Source of the DNA: Nitrosomonas sp.
Lineage (GTDB): Bacteria; Pseudomonadota; Gammaproteobacteria; Burkholderiales; Nitrosomonadaceae
Direction: 5' to 3'
Length of the DNA: 64,000 nucleotides
Assembly: GCA_017984435.1 (NCBI GenBank)
Contig: JAGNZK010000001.1
Span: forward strand, 82,776-146,775
Below the pieces are notes generated by a model, which had not been told where the DNA came from, searched no databases, and saw nothing but the letters and a program-made list of their open reading frames with translations. Below are positions 1-9,438 of this stretch, piece after piece (position 1 is the first letter of the stretch; the number at the start of each line of letters is the position of its first letter). Both the position numbers and the translations under genes were made by a program.

Positions 1-938
1 CAGCCGTCCACAAGCCCGCTTGCCACCAACTCGATCAATTTGCGCTTGCTCATCACGGTATACGTTAAATTGAGGCGGGCAAACTCGATTTGCTGCGGGT
101 GACATGGCACTTTGTCCACCAATTGATCCAATACCCAATCGTACAATGGCCGGTGATCTTCAAATTCCAACGTACATAAAGAGTGCGTAATCTTTTCCAA
201 TGCATCCGAAATGCAGTGCGTGTAGTCGTACATCGGATAAATGCACCATTGATCGCCGGTGCGTTGATGGTGCACATGGCGGATACGATAAATCACCGGA
301 TCGCGCATGTTGATGTTGGGCGAAGCCATATCGATCTTGGCACGCAGCACATATTGACCGTCTGGGAATTCCCCGGCTTTCATGCGCCGGAACAAATCCA
401 GGTTTTCCGCGCTCGGACGGTCGCGGTAAGGGCTGTTTTTTCCGGGGCTGGTCAGCGTCCCGCGAAATTCGCGAATCTCATCGGCGGTAAGGCTTTCGAT
501 ATAGGCTTTTCCTTGGTTGATCAGATATTCGGCAAATTCGTAGAGCTGCTCAAAATAATCGGAAGAATAATAAAGATGCTCGCCCCAATCAAAACCCAGC
601 CAGGAAACGTTGTCACAAATGGAATCCACATATTCCTGCGCTTCTTTCTCCGGATTGGTATCGTCAAAGCGTAAATGGCACACACCACCGTAATCATGCG
701 CGATGCCAAAATTCAAACAGATGCTCTTGGCATGCCCAATATGCAAATACCCATTGGGTTCAGGCGGAAAGCGCGTTTCCACACGCCCGTTCCATTTGCC
801 GTTGCGATTATCTTCGTCGATGATATTGCGAATAAAATTGGCAGGCGCTGATTCTGTAGATAGATTGGTTTCAGATTTCTCTTTCAAAGCTTGTCTCTCA
901 GCATGTGATTGATACGTTAGGATAAAATATTTATTCAT
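1..938 (-). CDS. glnS: Glutaminyl-tRNA synthetase (N-terminal part, runs off the window)
   Basis: Cytoplasmic class I aminoacyl-tRNA synthetase that charges tRNA-Gln with glutamine using ATP. The reading frame is open from the ATG at 938 down to base 1, so the C-terminal part is missing. The sequence [15 protein letters not shown], with the class I HIGH motif at about residues 66-69, is diagnostic for GlnRS. Further on, [11 protein letters not shown] and [16 protein letters not shown] fit the GluRS/GlnRS catalytic core. About 40 residues precede the conserved core and hold no other ATG. An in-frame TTG near base 884 is a weaker alternative start, so the extreme N-terminus is uncertain. The gene is divergent from rplM, and about 240 bp separate the two starts. 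Confidence 0.93.
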   Translation of the reverse strand, partial: MNKYFILTYQSHAERQALKEKSETNLSTESAPANFIRNIIDEDNRNGKWNGRVETRFPPEPNGYLHIGHAKSICLNFGIAHDYGGVCHLRFDDTNPEKEAQEYVDSICDNVSWLGFDWGEHLYYSSDYFEQLYEFAEYLINQGKAYIESLTADEIREFRGTLTSPGKNSPYRDRPSAENLDLFRRMKAGEFPDGQYVLRAKIDMASPNINMRDPVIYRIRHVHHQRTGDQWCIYPMYDYTHCISDALEKITHSLCTLEFEDHRPLYDWVLDQLVDKVPCHPQQIEFARLNLTYTVMSKRKLIELVASGLVDG

Positions 939-1066
939 CAAGTCACATAACCAGAAATTCATCCGGCTAATCACCTAAGAATGTTACCTTTATATTTTTC
1001 AATAGGATTATAGCGGCGATTGACCTAAAATCCATCATTCTTAAGCAAATCGCCTTGCCACTTCCG

Positions 1067-1097
1067 TTTACAGTTACACACTTTAGTTCGGTATAAA
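1067..1097 (+). promoter_or_regulatory. Putative sigma-70 promoter of rplM-rpsI
   Basis: A TTTACA hexamer at 1067-1072 and a TATAAA hexamer at 1092-1097 are separated by 19 bp, about 80 bp upstream of the rplM start. The spacing is slightly long for sigma-70, so this is a plausible promoter only. The spacer it sits in, 939-1177, contains no other recognisable element. Confidence 0.35.
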
Positions 1098-1177
1098 ATA
1101 ACTCGCTCTAAATTTGACTTTTATCGATGTCTGACTTAGAATTCCCGGCTCTTTTTGAATACGCAGGACAGGTTTTT

Positions 1178-1612
1178 GTGAAAACATTTTCAGCCAAACC
1201 CCACGAAGTAAATCATGATTGGTTTGTCATTGATGCGACCGGTAAAGTATTAGGCCGCCTTGCTTCGCAGATTGCACACCGTTTACGTGGCAAACATAAG
1301 CCCATTTATACCCCGCACGTTGATACCGGCGACTATATTATCGTTGTCAATGTCGAGAAATTGCGTGTTACCGGCAACAAGTTGGAAGATAAAATCTATT
1401 ATCGCCACACCGGTTACCCAGGTGGAATCTATGCAACCACCCTCAAGAAAATGCAGTCGCGTTTTCCAGGGCGTCCGCTTGAGAAAGCCGTTAAAGGCAT
1501 GCTGCCCAAAGGTCCACTTGGTTACGCAATGCTAAAAAAACTAAAAGTATATGCAGGTGATGCTCATCCACATGCAGCTCAACAACCTAAGCCACTTGAA
1601 ATTAGAGCCTAA
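1178..1612 (+). CDS. rplM: 50S ribosomal protein L13
   Basis: Early-assembling large-subunit protein that binds 23S rRNA. The 144-residue product carries the typical L13 segments [16 protein letters not shown] near the N-terminus, then [10 protein letters not shown], and [20 protein letters not shown] near the C-terminus. The frame is open further upstream to an ATG at 1127, but the family normally begins with M(K)TFSAKP. Here a GTG at 1178 begins exactly there and is preceded by an AGGACAGG ribosome binding site at about 1165-1172, so I place the start at this GTG. The stop lies 3 bp before the rpsI start, the usual bacterial L13-S9 operon. L13 mRNA is autoregulated in some bacteria; no such element was identified here. 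Confidence 0.96.
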   Translation: MKTFSAKPHEVNHDWFVIDATGKVLGRLASQIAHRLRGKHKPIYTPHVDTGDYIIVVNVEKLRVTGNKLEDKIYYRHTGYPGGIYATTLKKMQSRFPGRPLEKAVKGMLPKGPLGYAMLKKLKVYAGDAHPHAAQQPKPLEIRA

Positions 1613-1615
1613 TCT

Positions 1616-2008
1616 ATGACCACTCAATACAATTACGGAACCGGTCGGCGTAAAAGTGCTGTTGCACGTGTTTTTATCAAACCGGGCAAAGGCGCAATCA
1701 TCATTAATGACAAACCGATCGATGATTATTTCTCCCGTAAAACGGGCCGTATGATTGTCAGACAACCATTGGAATTAACCAATAATGCCACCTCATTTGA
1801 TATTATGGTGAATATCCATGGTGGTGGTGAATCGGGTCAAGCCGGTGCAGTCCGTCACGGCATTACTCGTGCGTTGATTGATTATGATGCAACATTAAAA
1901 CCCACATTAAGCAAAGCGGGTTTGGTTACCCGTGATGCACGTGAAGTGGAGAGAAAAAAAGTGGGATTGCGTAAGGCGCGGCGACGCAAACAATTCTCTA
2001 AACGATAA
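1616..2008 (+). CDS. rpsI: 30S ribosomal protein S9
   Basis: Small-subunit protein whose C-terminal tail reaches the decoding P site. The 130 residues match the family length. [14 protein letters not shown] near the start, [15 protein letters not shown] in the middle and the basic tail [16 protein letters not shown], ending in the conserved SKR, are characteristic. It follows rplM by 3 bp, so the two are translated from one message. A rho-independent terminator lies about 25 bp after the stop codon. Confidence 0.98.
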   Translation: MTTQYNYGTGRRKSAVARVFIKPGKGAIIINDKPIDDYFSRKTGRMIVRQPLELTNNATSFDIMVNIHGGGESGQAGAVRHGITRALIDYDATLKPTLSKAGLVTRDAREVERKKVGLRKARRRKQFSKR

Positions 2009-2031
2009 TTTTTATTCGTATTGGAAATATC

Positions 2032-2061
2032 AAAAAGCCGCTTATCCAAAGCGGCTTTTTT
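2032..2061 (+). terminator. Rho-independent terminator of rplM-rpsI
   Basis: A perfect 10-bp inverted repeat, AAAAAGCCGC at 2032-2041 and GCGGCTTTTT at 2051-2060, has a 9-nt loop and ends in a run of T. It starts about 25 bp after the rpsI stop codon. Confidence 0.9.
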
Positions 2062-2086
2062 ATTGGGTAGCTGGTAAATAACACTT

Positions 2087-2227
2087 GGATATCTCTAAAA
2101 ACTCAGCGCCTTAGAAAAATCGAGGCGCGAACAAAAAATGGTAACGCAGCATATACTTAATATGTAAGGAAGCATTTTTTGTGAGTAACGAAGCGTTGTA
2201 ACAGAGTCTGTGGGTTTAGAGATATCC
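2087..2227. repeat. MITE-like palindromic element (141 bp)
   Basis: The element is bounded by a perfect 13-bp terminal inverted repeat: GGATATCTCTAAA at 2087-2099 and its reverse complement at 2215-2227. Inside are a second perfect inverted repeat, ACAAAAAATG at 2131-2140 with CATTTTTTGT at 2173-2182, and a small GCGCCT/AGGCGC hairpin near 2106-2128. It encodes no protein. It sits between the rpsI terminator and the argC ribosome binding site. I could not see a clear target-site duplication, so the mobile class is not identified. Confidence 0.65.
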
Positions 2228-2256
2228 ATCTTCTAAAAAGGACAATAGGAATCACA

Positions 2257-3285
2257 ATGATCAATGTCGGCATTGTTGGTGGAACAGGTTATACGGGCGT
2301 GGAATTACTGCGCTTATTGGCACAACACCCTAAAGTAAAAATCAAGGCGATTACATCACGTAGCGAAGCCGGCATGAATGTTGCGGAATTGTTCACTAAT
2401 TTAAGGGGACATATCGATCTCAAATTCAGCGATCCAGCCGATGCAAAACTCAACAAATGCGATCTGGTTTTCTTTGCCACGCCGAATGGCATCGCCATGC
2501 AGCAGACGGAGTCCTTGCTTAAAGCGGGTGTTAAAGTCATCGATTTGGCGGCTGATTTCCGCATCAAGAATGTCGCCGAGTGGGAGAAATGGTACGGCAT
2601 GCAACATGCCTGTCCTGATCTGATCGCGGAAGCGGTATACGGATTGCCAGAAATTAATCGTGCACAAGTCAAAGACGCACGTCTGATTGCCAATCCCGGT
2701 TGTTATCCAACAGCCGTGCAGCTCGGCTTTCTACCGTTGATCGAAGCCGGTGTTGTCGATATCGATCACCTCATCGCTGACGTTAAATCAGGCGTTTCCG
2801 GCGCGGGTCGAAAAGCCGAGGTACATACGCTGCACGCCGAAGCCTCTGATAATTTCAAGGCTTATGGCGTTCCAGGACACCGGCATCTCCCCGAGATCAG
2901 GCAAGGGCTTTCCAATGTCGCCAAGCGGTCGGTTGGTCTGACTTTTGTTCCTCATTTGGTACCAATGATCCGGGGTATTCATGCAACACTCTACGCCAGA
3001 CTGACCCAACAGATTGATTTACAAACGCTCTACGAGAAACGTTACCAAAATGAAGCTTTTGTTGACGTGCTGCCTGCCGGCAAACATCCCGAAACCCGCT
3101 CTGTGCGTGGCTCCAATATTTGCCGCATCGCTGTGCATCAACCGCAAAATAGCGATACCGTGGTCATATTGTCGGTCACCGATAATCTGGTAAAAGGTGC
3201 GGCAGGACAAGCCATACAAAATATGAATATCCTATTTGGCTTAGCTGAAACGCTCGGCATTAACCAGGTGCCACTATTGCCTTGA
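2257..3285 (+). CDS. argC: N-acetyl-gamma-glutamyl-phosphate reductase
   Basis: Catalyses the NADPH-dependent reduction of N-acetylglutamyl phosphate to the semialdehyde in arginine biosynthesis, in the cytoplasm. The 342 residues match the family length. The N-terminal Rossmann motif [18 protein letters not shown] binds NADP. The catalytic cysteine lies in ANPGCYPTA at about residue 149. [12 protein letters not shown] and [11 protein letters not shown] are conserved substrate-side segments. The ATG at 2257 follows an AAAAGGA ribosome binding site. The gene heads a co-oriented group with the coiled-coil protein, the bactofilin gene and erpA, but a spacer of about 155 bp separates it from the next gene. 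Confidence 0.96.
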   Translation: MINVGIVGGTGYTGVELLRLLAQHPKVKIKAITSRSEAGMNVAELFTNLRGHIDLKFSDPADAKLNKCDLVFFATPNGIAMQQTESLLKAGVKVIDLAADFRIKNVAEWEKWYGMQHACPDLIAEAVYGLPEINRAQVKDARLIANPGCYPTAVQLGFLPLIEAGVVDIDHLIADVKSGVSGAGRKAEVHTLHAEASDNFKAYGVPGHRHLPEIRQGLSNVAKRSVGLTFVPHLVPMIRGIHATLYARLTQQIDLQTLYEKRYQNEAFVDVLPAGKHPETRSVRGSNICRIAVHQPQNSDTVVILSVTDNLVKGAAGQAIQNMNILFGLAETLGINQVPLLP

Positions 3286-3440
3286 TGTTTTCCTCATGGA
3301 TCAGAATCCATTATGAGTGTTTCTGACCCAGTGAGTACAAAATACTTACCGATACTGACAAACATTGATATGATGCCTTCAGTTGACTCAATATAAACCA
3401 TATCTGGATAGATTGGTTCCTAATCTATAGAGGACTGTAG

Positions 3441-4178
3441 TTGAACAAGTTCTTTCAGAAAAAACCCAAAATCCTATCTTCTCGCGTTGTAGTACGTCCT
3501 TATTTATCATGGCCATATCGTTTAACAACGATCGCCATTTCCTGCTTACTATTGTCGTTGTTATCTTGGGGTATGTATGAGGCGGGCAAACAGTCAACAA
3601 ATCATCAAAATGATCTGACCGAAGAAAGATTAGCGTATTTATACGATCCGGGAACTTGTAGGCAAACAAAGAAACAAAAATTATGTACGCAAATGGGTGA
3701 TTTGATCCATCAATTGCAAATCAGCGATACAGCCAATGAGGATCTTGCCAAACAAATAAAATTGCTGGCTAACGAAAATGACTATTTGAAAGAAAAACTG
3801 GTATTCTTTCAACACCTCATGTCAGGTAATACAAAAAGCGGTATTTCAATTTATCAATTCAGCTTGAAAGAAACACAAACACCGGGTGAATACCGCTATG
3901 CATTGACCTTGGTTCAAGGTGGAGAAAGACCGAGTGATTTCAAGGGAAACTTGCGTTTTCAGGTCAGACTGCTACAACATGATCAGCGCAAAACCATACC
4001 ACTCATCGGCAAAAATTCCAAACAGGATTTTCCTGTTAACTTTAAATTTCTGCATCGACTGGAAGAAAGTTTCAATGTGCCACCGAATACCACGATAGAA
4101 AGCTTGCAAGTAAAAATTTATGAAAATAATAACAGCAAAAAGGCCATAATAACCCAAACAGCACAACCGATGCCGTGA
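3441..4178 (+). CDS. Membrane-anchored coiled-coil protein (DUF6776-like)
   Basis: Protein of unknown function, 245 residues. It has one membrane segment at about residues 29-45 (LTTIAISCLLLSLLSWGMY) after a basic N-terminus. A heptad-rich, probably coiled-coil stretch follows at about 85-125, then a beta-rich C-terminal domain, so the bulk of the protein is probably periplasmic. The start is a TTG at 3441 preceded by GAGGA, since no ATG is suitably placed. It lies 12 bp upstream of the bactofilin gene, which suggests co-transcription and perhaps a shared role at the cell envelope. The family name is from memory of similar gene orders in betaproteobacteria; the topology is read from the sequence. 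Confidence 0.7.
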   Translation: MNKFFQKKPKILSSRVVVRPYLSWPYRLTTIAISCLLLSLLSWGMYEAGKQSTNHQNDLTEERLAYLYDPGTCRQTKKQKLCTQMGDLIHQLQISDTANEDLAKQIKLLANENDYLKEKLVFFQHLMSGNTKSGISIYQFSLKETQTPGEYRYALTLVQGGERPSDFKGNLRFQVRLLQHDQRKTIPLIGKNSKQDFPVNFKFLHRLEESFNVPPNTTIESLQVKIYENNNSKKAIITQTAQPMP

Positions 4179-4190
4179 AGGAGAAATAAC

Positions 4191-4658
4191 ATGTTTGGTA
4201 GAAAAAATAAGAATCGTCTTCACAATCATATTGATACATTGATTGGTGTGAGTACGAATATCATAGGGGATATCAGCTTCAGTGGCGGTCTGCGGGTGGA
4301 TGGACATATTACGGGTAATGTCATCGCTACTGACGATGAACACAGCACCTTAGTATTGAGTGACGCAGGCAGCATACAAGGCAAAATAAAAGTGGCCAAT
4401 ATCATTATCAATGGCACAGTAACCGGTCCTATTTACGCACAAGGGTATTTGGAACTACAGGCAAAAGCCAAAGTATATGGCGATGTCCATTATGGTTCTT
4501 TAGAAATCCAACTAGGTGCATCCGTTGAAGGAAAAATGATTCATCAGGACGAACCGGAATCTAAAAACAAACATCAGCCTGAGAAAATGGTAACATTAAT
4601 CCCGACAAAACCAGACAAGCAGCACCAACACATCGCCACGGAAAATGATGCGATATAG
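4191..4658 (+). CDS. Bactofilin family polymer-forming protein
   Basis: Bactofilins self-assemble without nucleotides into filaments on the inner face of the membrane. They help shape cells or position wall enzymes. The 155-residue product has the characteristic core: an N-terminal IGVSTNIIGDISFSGGLRVD, then successive short beta-helix rungs (GHITGNV, GSIQGKI, GTVTGPI, AKVYGDV, ASVEGKM) with regularly spaced glycines. The unstructured, charged C-terminal tail (about residues 120-155) is typical. It follows the coiled-coil protein gene by 12 bp, so the two are probably an operon. A nearby M23 endopeptidase gene on the other strand is consistent with the frequent bactofilin-M23 association, but it is not part of this operon. 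Confidence 0.9.
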   Translation: MFGRKNKNRLHNHIDTLIGVSTNIIGDISFSGGLRVDGHITGNVIATDDEHSTLVLSDAGSIQGKIKVANIIINGTVTGPIYAQGYLELQAKAKVYGDVHYGSLEIQLGASVEGKMIHQDEPESKNKHQPEKMVTLIPTKPDKQHQHIATENDAI

Positions 4659-4722
4659 GTGAATTTACTGCCATCTGTTCGATATTTGAAAATAACAAAT
4701 AAATACGACCATAGAGACCGAT

Positions 4723-5067
4723 ATGAGCACTGAAAATAACACTCCTCTCTTGTTTACTGATAACGCTGCTGCCAAAGTGAAACAGCTGATTGAAGAAGAA
4801 GGCAACAAAAACCTTAATCTTAGAGTTTTTGTCAGTGGCGGCGGATGTTCAGGTTTCCAGTATGGATTCACTTTTGATGAACTGGTCAACGAAGATGACA
4901 CCATCATGGAGAAAAGCGGCGTCAAACTGCTGGTCGATCCCATGAGCTTCCAGTATTTGATCGGCGCTGAAATTGATTATCAAGAAAATCTGCAAGGCGC
5001 TCAGTTCATTATCAAGAATCCTGGCGCAACCAGTACTTGCGGCTGCGGATCCTCATTTTCCGTATAA
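4723..5067 (+). CDS. erpA: Iron-sulfur cluster insertion protein ErpA
   Basis: A-type carrier that receives Fe-S clusters and hands them to apo-proteins in the cytoplasm. The 114-residue length and the three conserved cysteines match the family: one in [12 protein letters not shown] at about residue 44 and two in the C-terminal CGCGSSFSV. The motif [24 protein letters not shown], here spanning about residues 78-101, is typical. An ATG at 4723 begins the frame. The gene ends about 30 bp before the convergent anmK gene. Confidence 0.95.
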   Translation: MSTENNTPLLFTDNAAAKVKQLIEEEGNKNLNLRVFVSGGGCSGFQYGFTFDELVNEDDTIMEKSGVKLLVDPMSFQYLIGAEIDYQENLQGAQFIIKNPGATSTCGCGSSFSV

Positions 5068-5098
5068 ACTATCACACCTTCGTGATTATATAACGCAC

Positions 5099-6172
5099 TC
5101 AGGCAGGGTAAATCGCCCCCAGAATCCTGCCACCTTTCGCGCCGGTAACAGCGGTCAGATTGCCTGTTTTACGCAATATTGTCTGCTGTGCCAGCCAGGC
5201 AAACGCAAAAGCTTCCACCCAATCTACCGCAACGCCCAATTGATCGGTCAACGCTACTTCTTTTCCTGGCATCGCATCGATCAGACGGTTCATCAGTAAT
5301 GTATTGTGCGCACCTCCACCACACACATAGACTTCTGCAGCCGCTGGACAATAGTCGTGTATTGCTTTGGCAATTGTCAGCGCGGTTAATTGCAGTAATG
5401 TCGCTTGCACATCTTCCGGTGCTTCATTCCCCAGTAATTCTTTCTCCAGCCATACGAGATTAAACAATTCTCTCCCCGTGCTCTTAGGTGGCTGAGCCGA
5501 GAAAAAATAATCAGCTAATAACGCTTCCAATAAGTCAGGAATGATTTTACCTGTCGCCGCCCACTGGCCATTGTTATCATAGGTTGTCCCAACATGACGC
5601 AAACACCAGGCATCCATCAAGATGTTTCCCGGACCGCAGTCAAAACCGATTACTTTATTATGGGGATCAAGGCTGGTGATATTGGCAATACCGCCAATAT
5701 TAACGATAATACGGTGACAAGTTGCACTGTTGAAAATGGCGGAGTGAAAAGCGGGAACCAGTGGCGCGCCTTGGCCTCCCGCCGCCATGTCACGACTTCG
5801 AAAATCCACCACGACTGTAATCCGGGTTAATTCCACCAACAGCGCTGCATTCACCAGCTGAATCGTATAACTTCTTTCCACTTCAGGACAATGCCTGACT
5901 GTCTGACCATGACATCCGATAGCGACAATCTGTTGAAATCCGATGTCGGAGTTTCTTAATAAGCCTGCGGTAGCTTCGGCATACAGACAGGATAATTGGT
6001 TACTGAGCATTGCAGCACGATGCAATTCATCAGCACCTGATTGATGCAACGATAATAATTGCGTGCGCAGTCTATCATCATAAGGACAAAAGAAAGTTTG
6101 AAGCAGAATGGGGGGAGAGGCACTGAAATCGACCAGAACAGCATCGACACCATCCAGACTCGTGCCCGACAT
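5099..6172 (-). CDS. anmK: Anhydro-N-acetylmuramic acid kinase
   Basis: Converts 1,6-anhydro-MurNAc to MurNAc-6-phosphate during peptidoglycan recycling, using ATP. The kinase fold shows MSGTSLDGVDAVLVDF at the start, GCHGQTVRH at about residue 88, NIGGIANIT, FDCGPGNILMDAW with the catalytic aspartate region, and VCGGGAHN near the C-terminus. Oddly, the conserved residues YIGI that precede MSGTS in this family are encoded in frame upstream of the first ATG. No ATG, GTG or TTG occurs between them and an upstream in-frame TGA. Either a non-standard ATT or ATA start near 6200-6215 is used, or the protein begins at the ATG reported here and lacks its first strand. The gene is followed downstream, in the convergent sense, by erpA. 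Confidence 0.93.
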   Translation of the reverse strand: MSGTSLDGVDAVLVDFSASPPILLQTFFCPYDDRLRTQLLSLHQSGADELHRAAMLSNQLSCLYAEATAGLLRNSDIGFQQIVAIGCHGQTVRHCPEVERSYTIQLVNAALLVELTRITVVVDFRSRDMAAGGQGAPLVPAFHSAIFNSATCHRIIVNIGGIANITSLDPHNKVIGFDCGPGNILMDAWCLRHVGTTYDNNGQWAATGKIIPDLLEALLADYFFSAQPPKSTGRELFNLVWLEKELLGNEAPEDVQATLLQLTALTIAKAIHDYCPAAAEVYVCGGGAHNTLLMNRLIDAMPGKEVALTDQLGVAVDWVEAFAFAWLAQQTILRKTGNLTAVTGAKGGRILGAIYPA

Positions 6173-6234
6173 GATGCCAATATAATATTGCGTGGTATCT
6201 TTAATTTTGAATTCTATTAAAAATAGAGAGGATC

Positions 6235-6300
6235 TGTAGCGACAAAGCTTTCAATCGCTACATAAATCGATGGGCGGATTGCAGTCACGCACCACCCATC
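6235..6300. other. Two hairpins in the M23-anmK spacer
   Basis: The spacer between the M23 stop and the anmK start holds an 8-bp perfect inverted repeat (TGTAGCGA at 6235-6242 with TCGCTACA at 6255-6262) and a second pair, GATGGG/CCCATC, at 6269-6274 and 6295-6300. Neither is followed by a T-run on either strand, so they are not obvious terminators. They may influence read-through from the peptidase gene into anmK. Confidence 0.4.
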
Positions 6301-6311
6301 AACCTATCATG

Positions 6312-7643
6312 CTATTCCAACACGGCGTAATGAATATTACGCATGACATTTAAACGCGCTACCAAGGATTGTGTTTCCTTCTGGAAGGCATTCAAATCCC
6401 TTTTTGCAATCGGTGGCGTTGTTGGCAGTGCAACCTTTGTCGGATCGCGCTGCAAGCCGTCAATGCGCAATTCATAATGCAAATGCGGCCCGGTTGCCAT
6501 ACCGGTCGAACCCACATAACCAATCACATCGCCCTGATTAACCCGCTTACCTTTGCCCAAACCACTCGCAAATCGTGATAAATGCCCATACGCAGTCTCA
6601 AATTTACCGTTGTGCTTGAGCACCACTAAATTTCCGTAGCCTCTTTGTGAACCGGAGAATCCAACGATCCCACTTGCTGTTGCTCTGACAGGCGTACCAG
6701 TAGGCGCTGCATAATCGATACCTCTATGTGCGCGCCATTCTCTCAGAATTGGATGAAAACGTGCATTGGTAAAACCTGAACTGATACGTGAAAAAGTAAG
6801 CGGTGAAAGTAAAAATGCTTTGCGTAAACTTTCCCCCTCAGGCGTGTAATAGCCATCTGCACCGTTAGATGCTTTAAAATAAACAGCCTGATGAGATTTT
6901 CCCTTATTGACAAACTCAACTGCTAAAACACGTCCGGTCTTAGCGCGTTTGCCATTATTCGAAAATGTCTCATAAACAATTGTAAAGCGATCACCTTGAC
7001 GTAAATCCCGATAAAAATCGATCTCCGATGCAAATATTTCAGTGAGCTGCATGGCGATATTGTTAGGTATTCCTGCGCTATCCGTTGCAGCAAACAGAGA
7101 TCTATTGATGACACCCGACTTCATATGAACTTGAGTATCCAGCGTAATCGGTTGCTCAGTCATTCTGAATTCATCATCGGTTTTTTCCATCAGAAACAGT
7201 TCTTCGTTGCCAAAGAAATAGCGCAACGTTAATAATTCGCCATCAGCCGTTGTCTGCGCGTGAATAGTCTCACCTGGTTTTAATTGGCGCATGGCCCGGC
7301 TACCGCGCGCTGCATGCAAAAAGCTGACCGAATCCTGATTACTGATATCCAGTCGAGTTAAGATCGTTGCAATGGTATCACCGCGTCGAATATTTTCCTG
7401 ATGCCAGAAAGTCTGATTGGTTTGCGCATCGGTAATCACATCCGGAATCGATAGATCAAGCACAACGTCTTCTACTTGCACGTCTTCAAATGAAACCGTA
7501 TTAGGAGCGATACCAAAGGCAGTGACGATACCGAACAGGGGGATGCTGGATAATGCAACCAGCCAGCGAATTGTTTTTTTTGTTAGTTTTGATGTTTTTT
7601 GAGCTAGAATCCTTGGTTTGCTGCTAAGTGGTCTATATAGCAT
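6312..7643 (-). CDS. M23 family peptidoglycan endopeptidase, membrane-anchored
   Basis: Zinc metallopeptidase expected to cut cross-links in periplasmic murein. The 443-residue protein begins with a basic stretch and one membrane segment at about residues 27-46. A LysM/OapA-like region follows around RRGDTIATILTRLDIS, then a linker domain, then the C-terminal lysostaphin-type domain. Its zinc ligands are visible as H-x8-D in HRGIDYAAPTGTPV and as HLHYELRIDG; a further conserved histidine is in AYGHLSRF. The motifs are intact, so it should be active. It lies upstream of anmK on the same strand with a spacer of about 140 bp. Both act on peptidoglycan, one releasing and one recycling fragments. 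Confidence 0.92.
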   Translation of the reverse strand: MLYRPLSSKPRILAQKTSKLTKKTIRWLVALSSIPLFGIVTAFGIAPNTVSFEDVQVEDVVLDLSIPDVITDAQTNQTFWHQENIRRGDTIATILTRLDISNQDSVSFLHAARGSRAMRQLKPGETIHAQTTADGELLTLRYFFGNEELFLMEKTDDEFRMTEQPITLDTQVHMKSGVINRSLFAATDSAGIPNNIAMQLTEIFASEIDFYRDLRQGDRFTIVYETFSNNGKRAKTGRVLAVEFVNKGKSHQAVYFKASNGADGYYTPEGESLRKAFLLSPLTFSRISSGFTNARFHPILREWRAHRGIDYAAPTGTPVRATASGIVGFSGSQRGYGNLVVLKHNGKFETAYGHLSRFASGLGKGKRVNQGDVIGYVGSTGMATGPHLHYELRIDGLQRDPTKVALPTTPPIAKRDLNAFQKETQSLVARLNVMRNIHYAVLE

Positions 7644-7794
7644 CTATGAAGTACCTCCAGTCATTTTTGTCATTTTCAAATAGGCGCGAGTCTAACATGA
7701 AAACAATCAAAACATGTACTAAGGTACAATTGAAAATGAAATAAAATACTCTTTCAGATAAAAAACCAATAAAAATCTTTGACTTATCTTTACC

Positions 7795-8997
7795 GTGAAT
7801 AAATCAATAAAAACTCAACTTGACATCATAAAGCGCGGCAGTCACGAACTACTCGTTGAAACAGAGCTGGAGAGCAAACTTACCTCCGGACATCCATTAC
7901 GCATCAAAGCCGGATTTGATCCAACGGCTCCGGATCTACACTTGGGCCATACCGTGTTATTAAACAAACTGCGCCAATTACAAGATATGGGGCATCACAT
8001 TCTGTTCCTGATTGGTGATTTCACCGGCATGATCGGTGATCCAAGCGGTAAAAATACTACCCGCCCGCCATTGTCACGCGAACAAGTGGCGGAAAACGCT
8101 CAATCCTATACCACGCAAGTCTTTAAAATACTCAAGCCGGAACACACGGAAGTAGTGTTTAACTCATCCTGGATGGATCAGCTCAACGCTGCGGATCTTA
8201 TCAAACTGGCAGCAACACATACCGTCGCACGTATGCTGGAGCGGGACGACTTCGATAAACGCTATCGCAGCAATCAGCCGATCGCCATTCATGAATTCCT
8301 CTACCCGCTCATTCAAGGTTATGATTCCGTTGCACTGAAAGCGGATATTGAACTCGGCGGTACCGATCAGAAATTCAATCTGTTGATGGGACGGGAACTA
8401 CAAAAGCACTTTGGGCAATCACAGCAATGCATCCTTATGATGCCCCTGCTCGAGGGATTGGATGGCGTCAATAAAATGTCCAAATCTTTGAACAACTATG
8501 TCGGTATCACGGACAGCCCCAAAGAAATTTTTGGCAAATTGATGTCGGTATCGGATCAGCTCATGTGGCGTTATCTGGAACTGTTATCTTTTGAATCGCT
8601 CAGCACCATCCAAACATGGCGCAAAGAAGTGGAAGCAGGTCGCAATCCGCGTGATATCAAAGTAATATTTGCGCAAGAGATTGTTGCTCGTTTCCATAGC
8701 CCACAAGATGCCACAGAAGCGCTTGCCGATTTTGAAGCGCGTTTCAAACATGGTGCATTGCCTGACGAAATACCCGAAATAATCATCCAAGCACCCGATG
8801 ACAAAATACCTTTGGTGCAATTACTAAAACTGGCCGGATTAACTACCAGTACCAGCGAAGCACTGCGCATGATCGATCAGGGCGCTGTCAAACTGGATGG
8901 CGAAAAAGTAGCGGACAAATCAGCCAAAATCGCACGCGGCAAATCTGTCGTCATACAGGTAGGAAAACGCAAGTTTGCTAAAACCATCATCCAGTAG
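7795..8997 (+). CDS. tyrS: Tyrosyl-tRNA synthetase
   Basis: Class I synthetase that charges tRNA-Tyr. The 400-residue protein is of the TyrRS subclass with HLGH at residues 49-52 in [20 protein letters not shown]. The KMSKS loop is at about 228-232, and a C-terminal S4 RNA-binding domain begins around residue 335 ([20 protein letters not shown]). A GTG at 7795 is the start and agrees with the family N-terminus. It is divergent from the M23 gene. The long spacer downstream, 8998-9438, separates it from the helicase gene. Confidence 0.96.
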   Translation: MNKSIKTQLDIIKRGSHELLVETELESKLTSGHPLRIKAGFDPTAPDLHLGHTVLLNKLRQLQDMGHHILFLIGDFTGMIGDPSGKNTTRPPLSREQVAENAQSYTTQVFKILKPEHTEVVFNSSWMDQLNAADLIKLAATHTVARMLERDDFDKRYRSNQPIAIHEFLYPLIQGYDSVALKADIELGGTDQKFNLLMGRELQKHFGQSQQCILMMPLLEGLDGVNKMSKSLNNYVGITDSPKEIFGKLMSVSDQLMWRYLELLSFESLSTIQTWRKEVEAGRNPRDIKVIFAQEIVARFHSPQDATEALADFEARFKHGALPDEIPEIIIQAPDDKIPLVQLLKLAGLTTSTSEALRMIDQGAVKLDGEKVADKSAKIARGKSVVIQVGKRKFAKTIIQ

Positions 8998-9438
8998 CTT
9001 TTTTACTGATTATGGATACTCCATCCATAACTGTGATGAACTGTAGGCTCTCAGCAACCTAAGGAGCCTCTGAGTGACCTCGCTCGCCATTCAAAACGCA
9101 GTACAAAGTTTAGAAATCGAACAATATAGATTCTCGCTATACTCGAAACGACAGTCATTCAGAAGCTATTGAAATATCGCAAGAATAAATAAATAGATTG
9201 TAAGTTCTTAGATAATCCAGTATTATCACCGGCTAAGTTGATCGTAAGGTTTATTTTTATATCAGCTTTTTCTGGTTTCATCGTTCCTGGCCTCTCTTCA
9301 ATTTTTCAAGTTTTTCCGGAAAATGTGCAGCAATCTTGGTTAGCGGCGATGCTTTATTTAATACGCTAGCAGGATTATGCAGTATTTTGGGCAATGTTTG
9401 CCTGCGTGCGTCCAATTCTCATTTTTTAGGAAAACAAC
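8998..9438. other. Non-coding spacer with one degenerate dispersed repeat
   Basis: No convincing gene is seen in these 441 bp. Bases 9089-9154 are a degenerate copy of the palindromic repeat that recurs five more times in the window: CGCAGT, then a TAGATTCTCGC-like segment, then CTCGAAACGACAG. A hairpin AGGCTC/GAGCCT lies near 9042-9068. Bases 9255-9370 are open for about 35 codons in one frame, but I recognise no protein family there. Confidence 0.5.
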
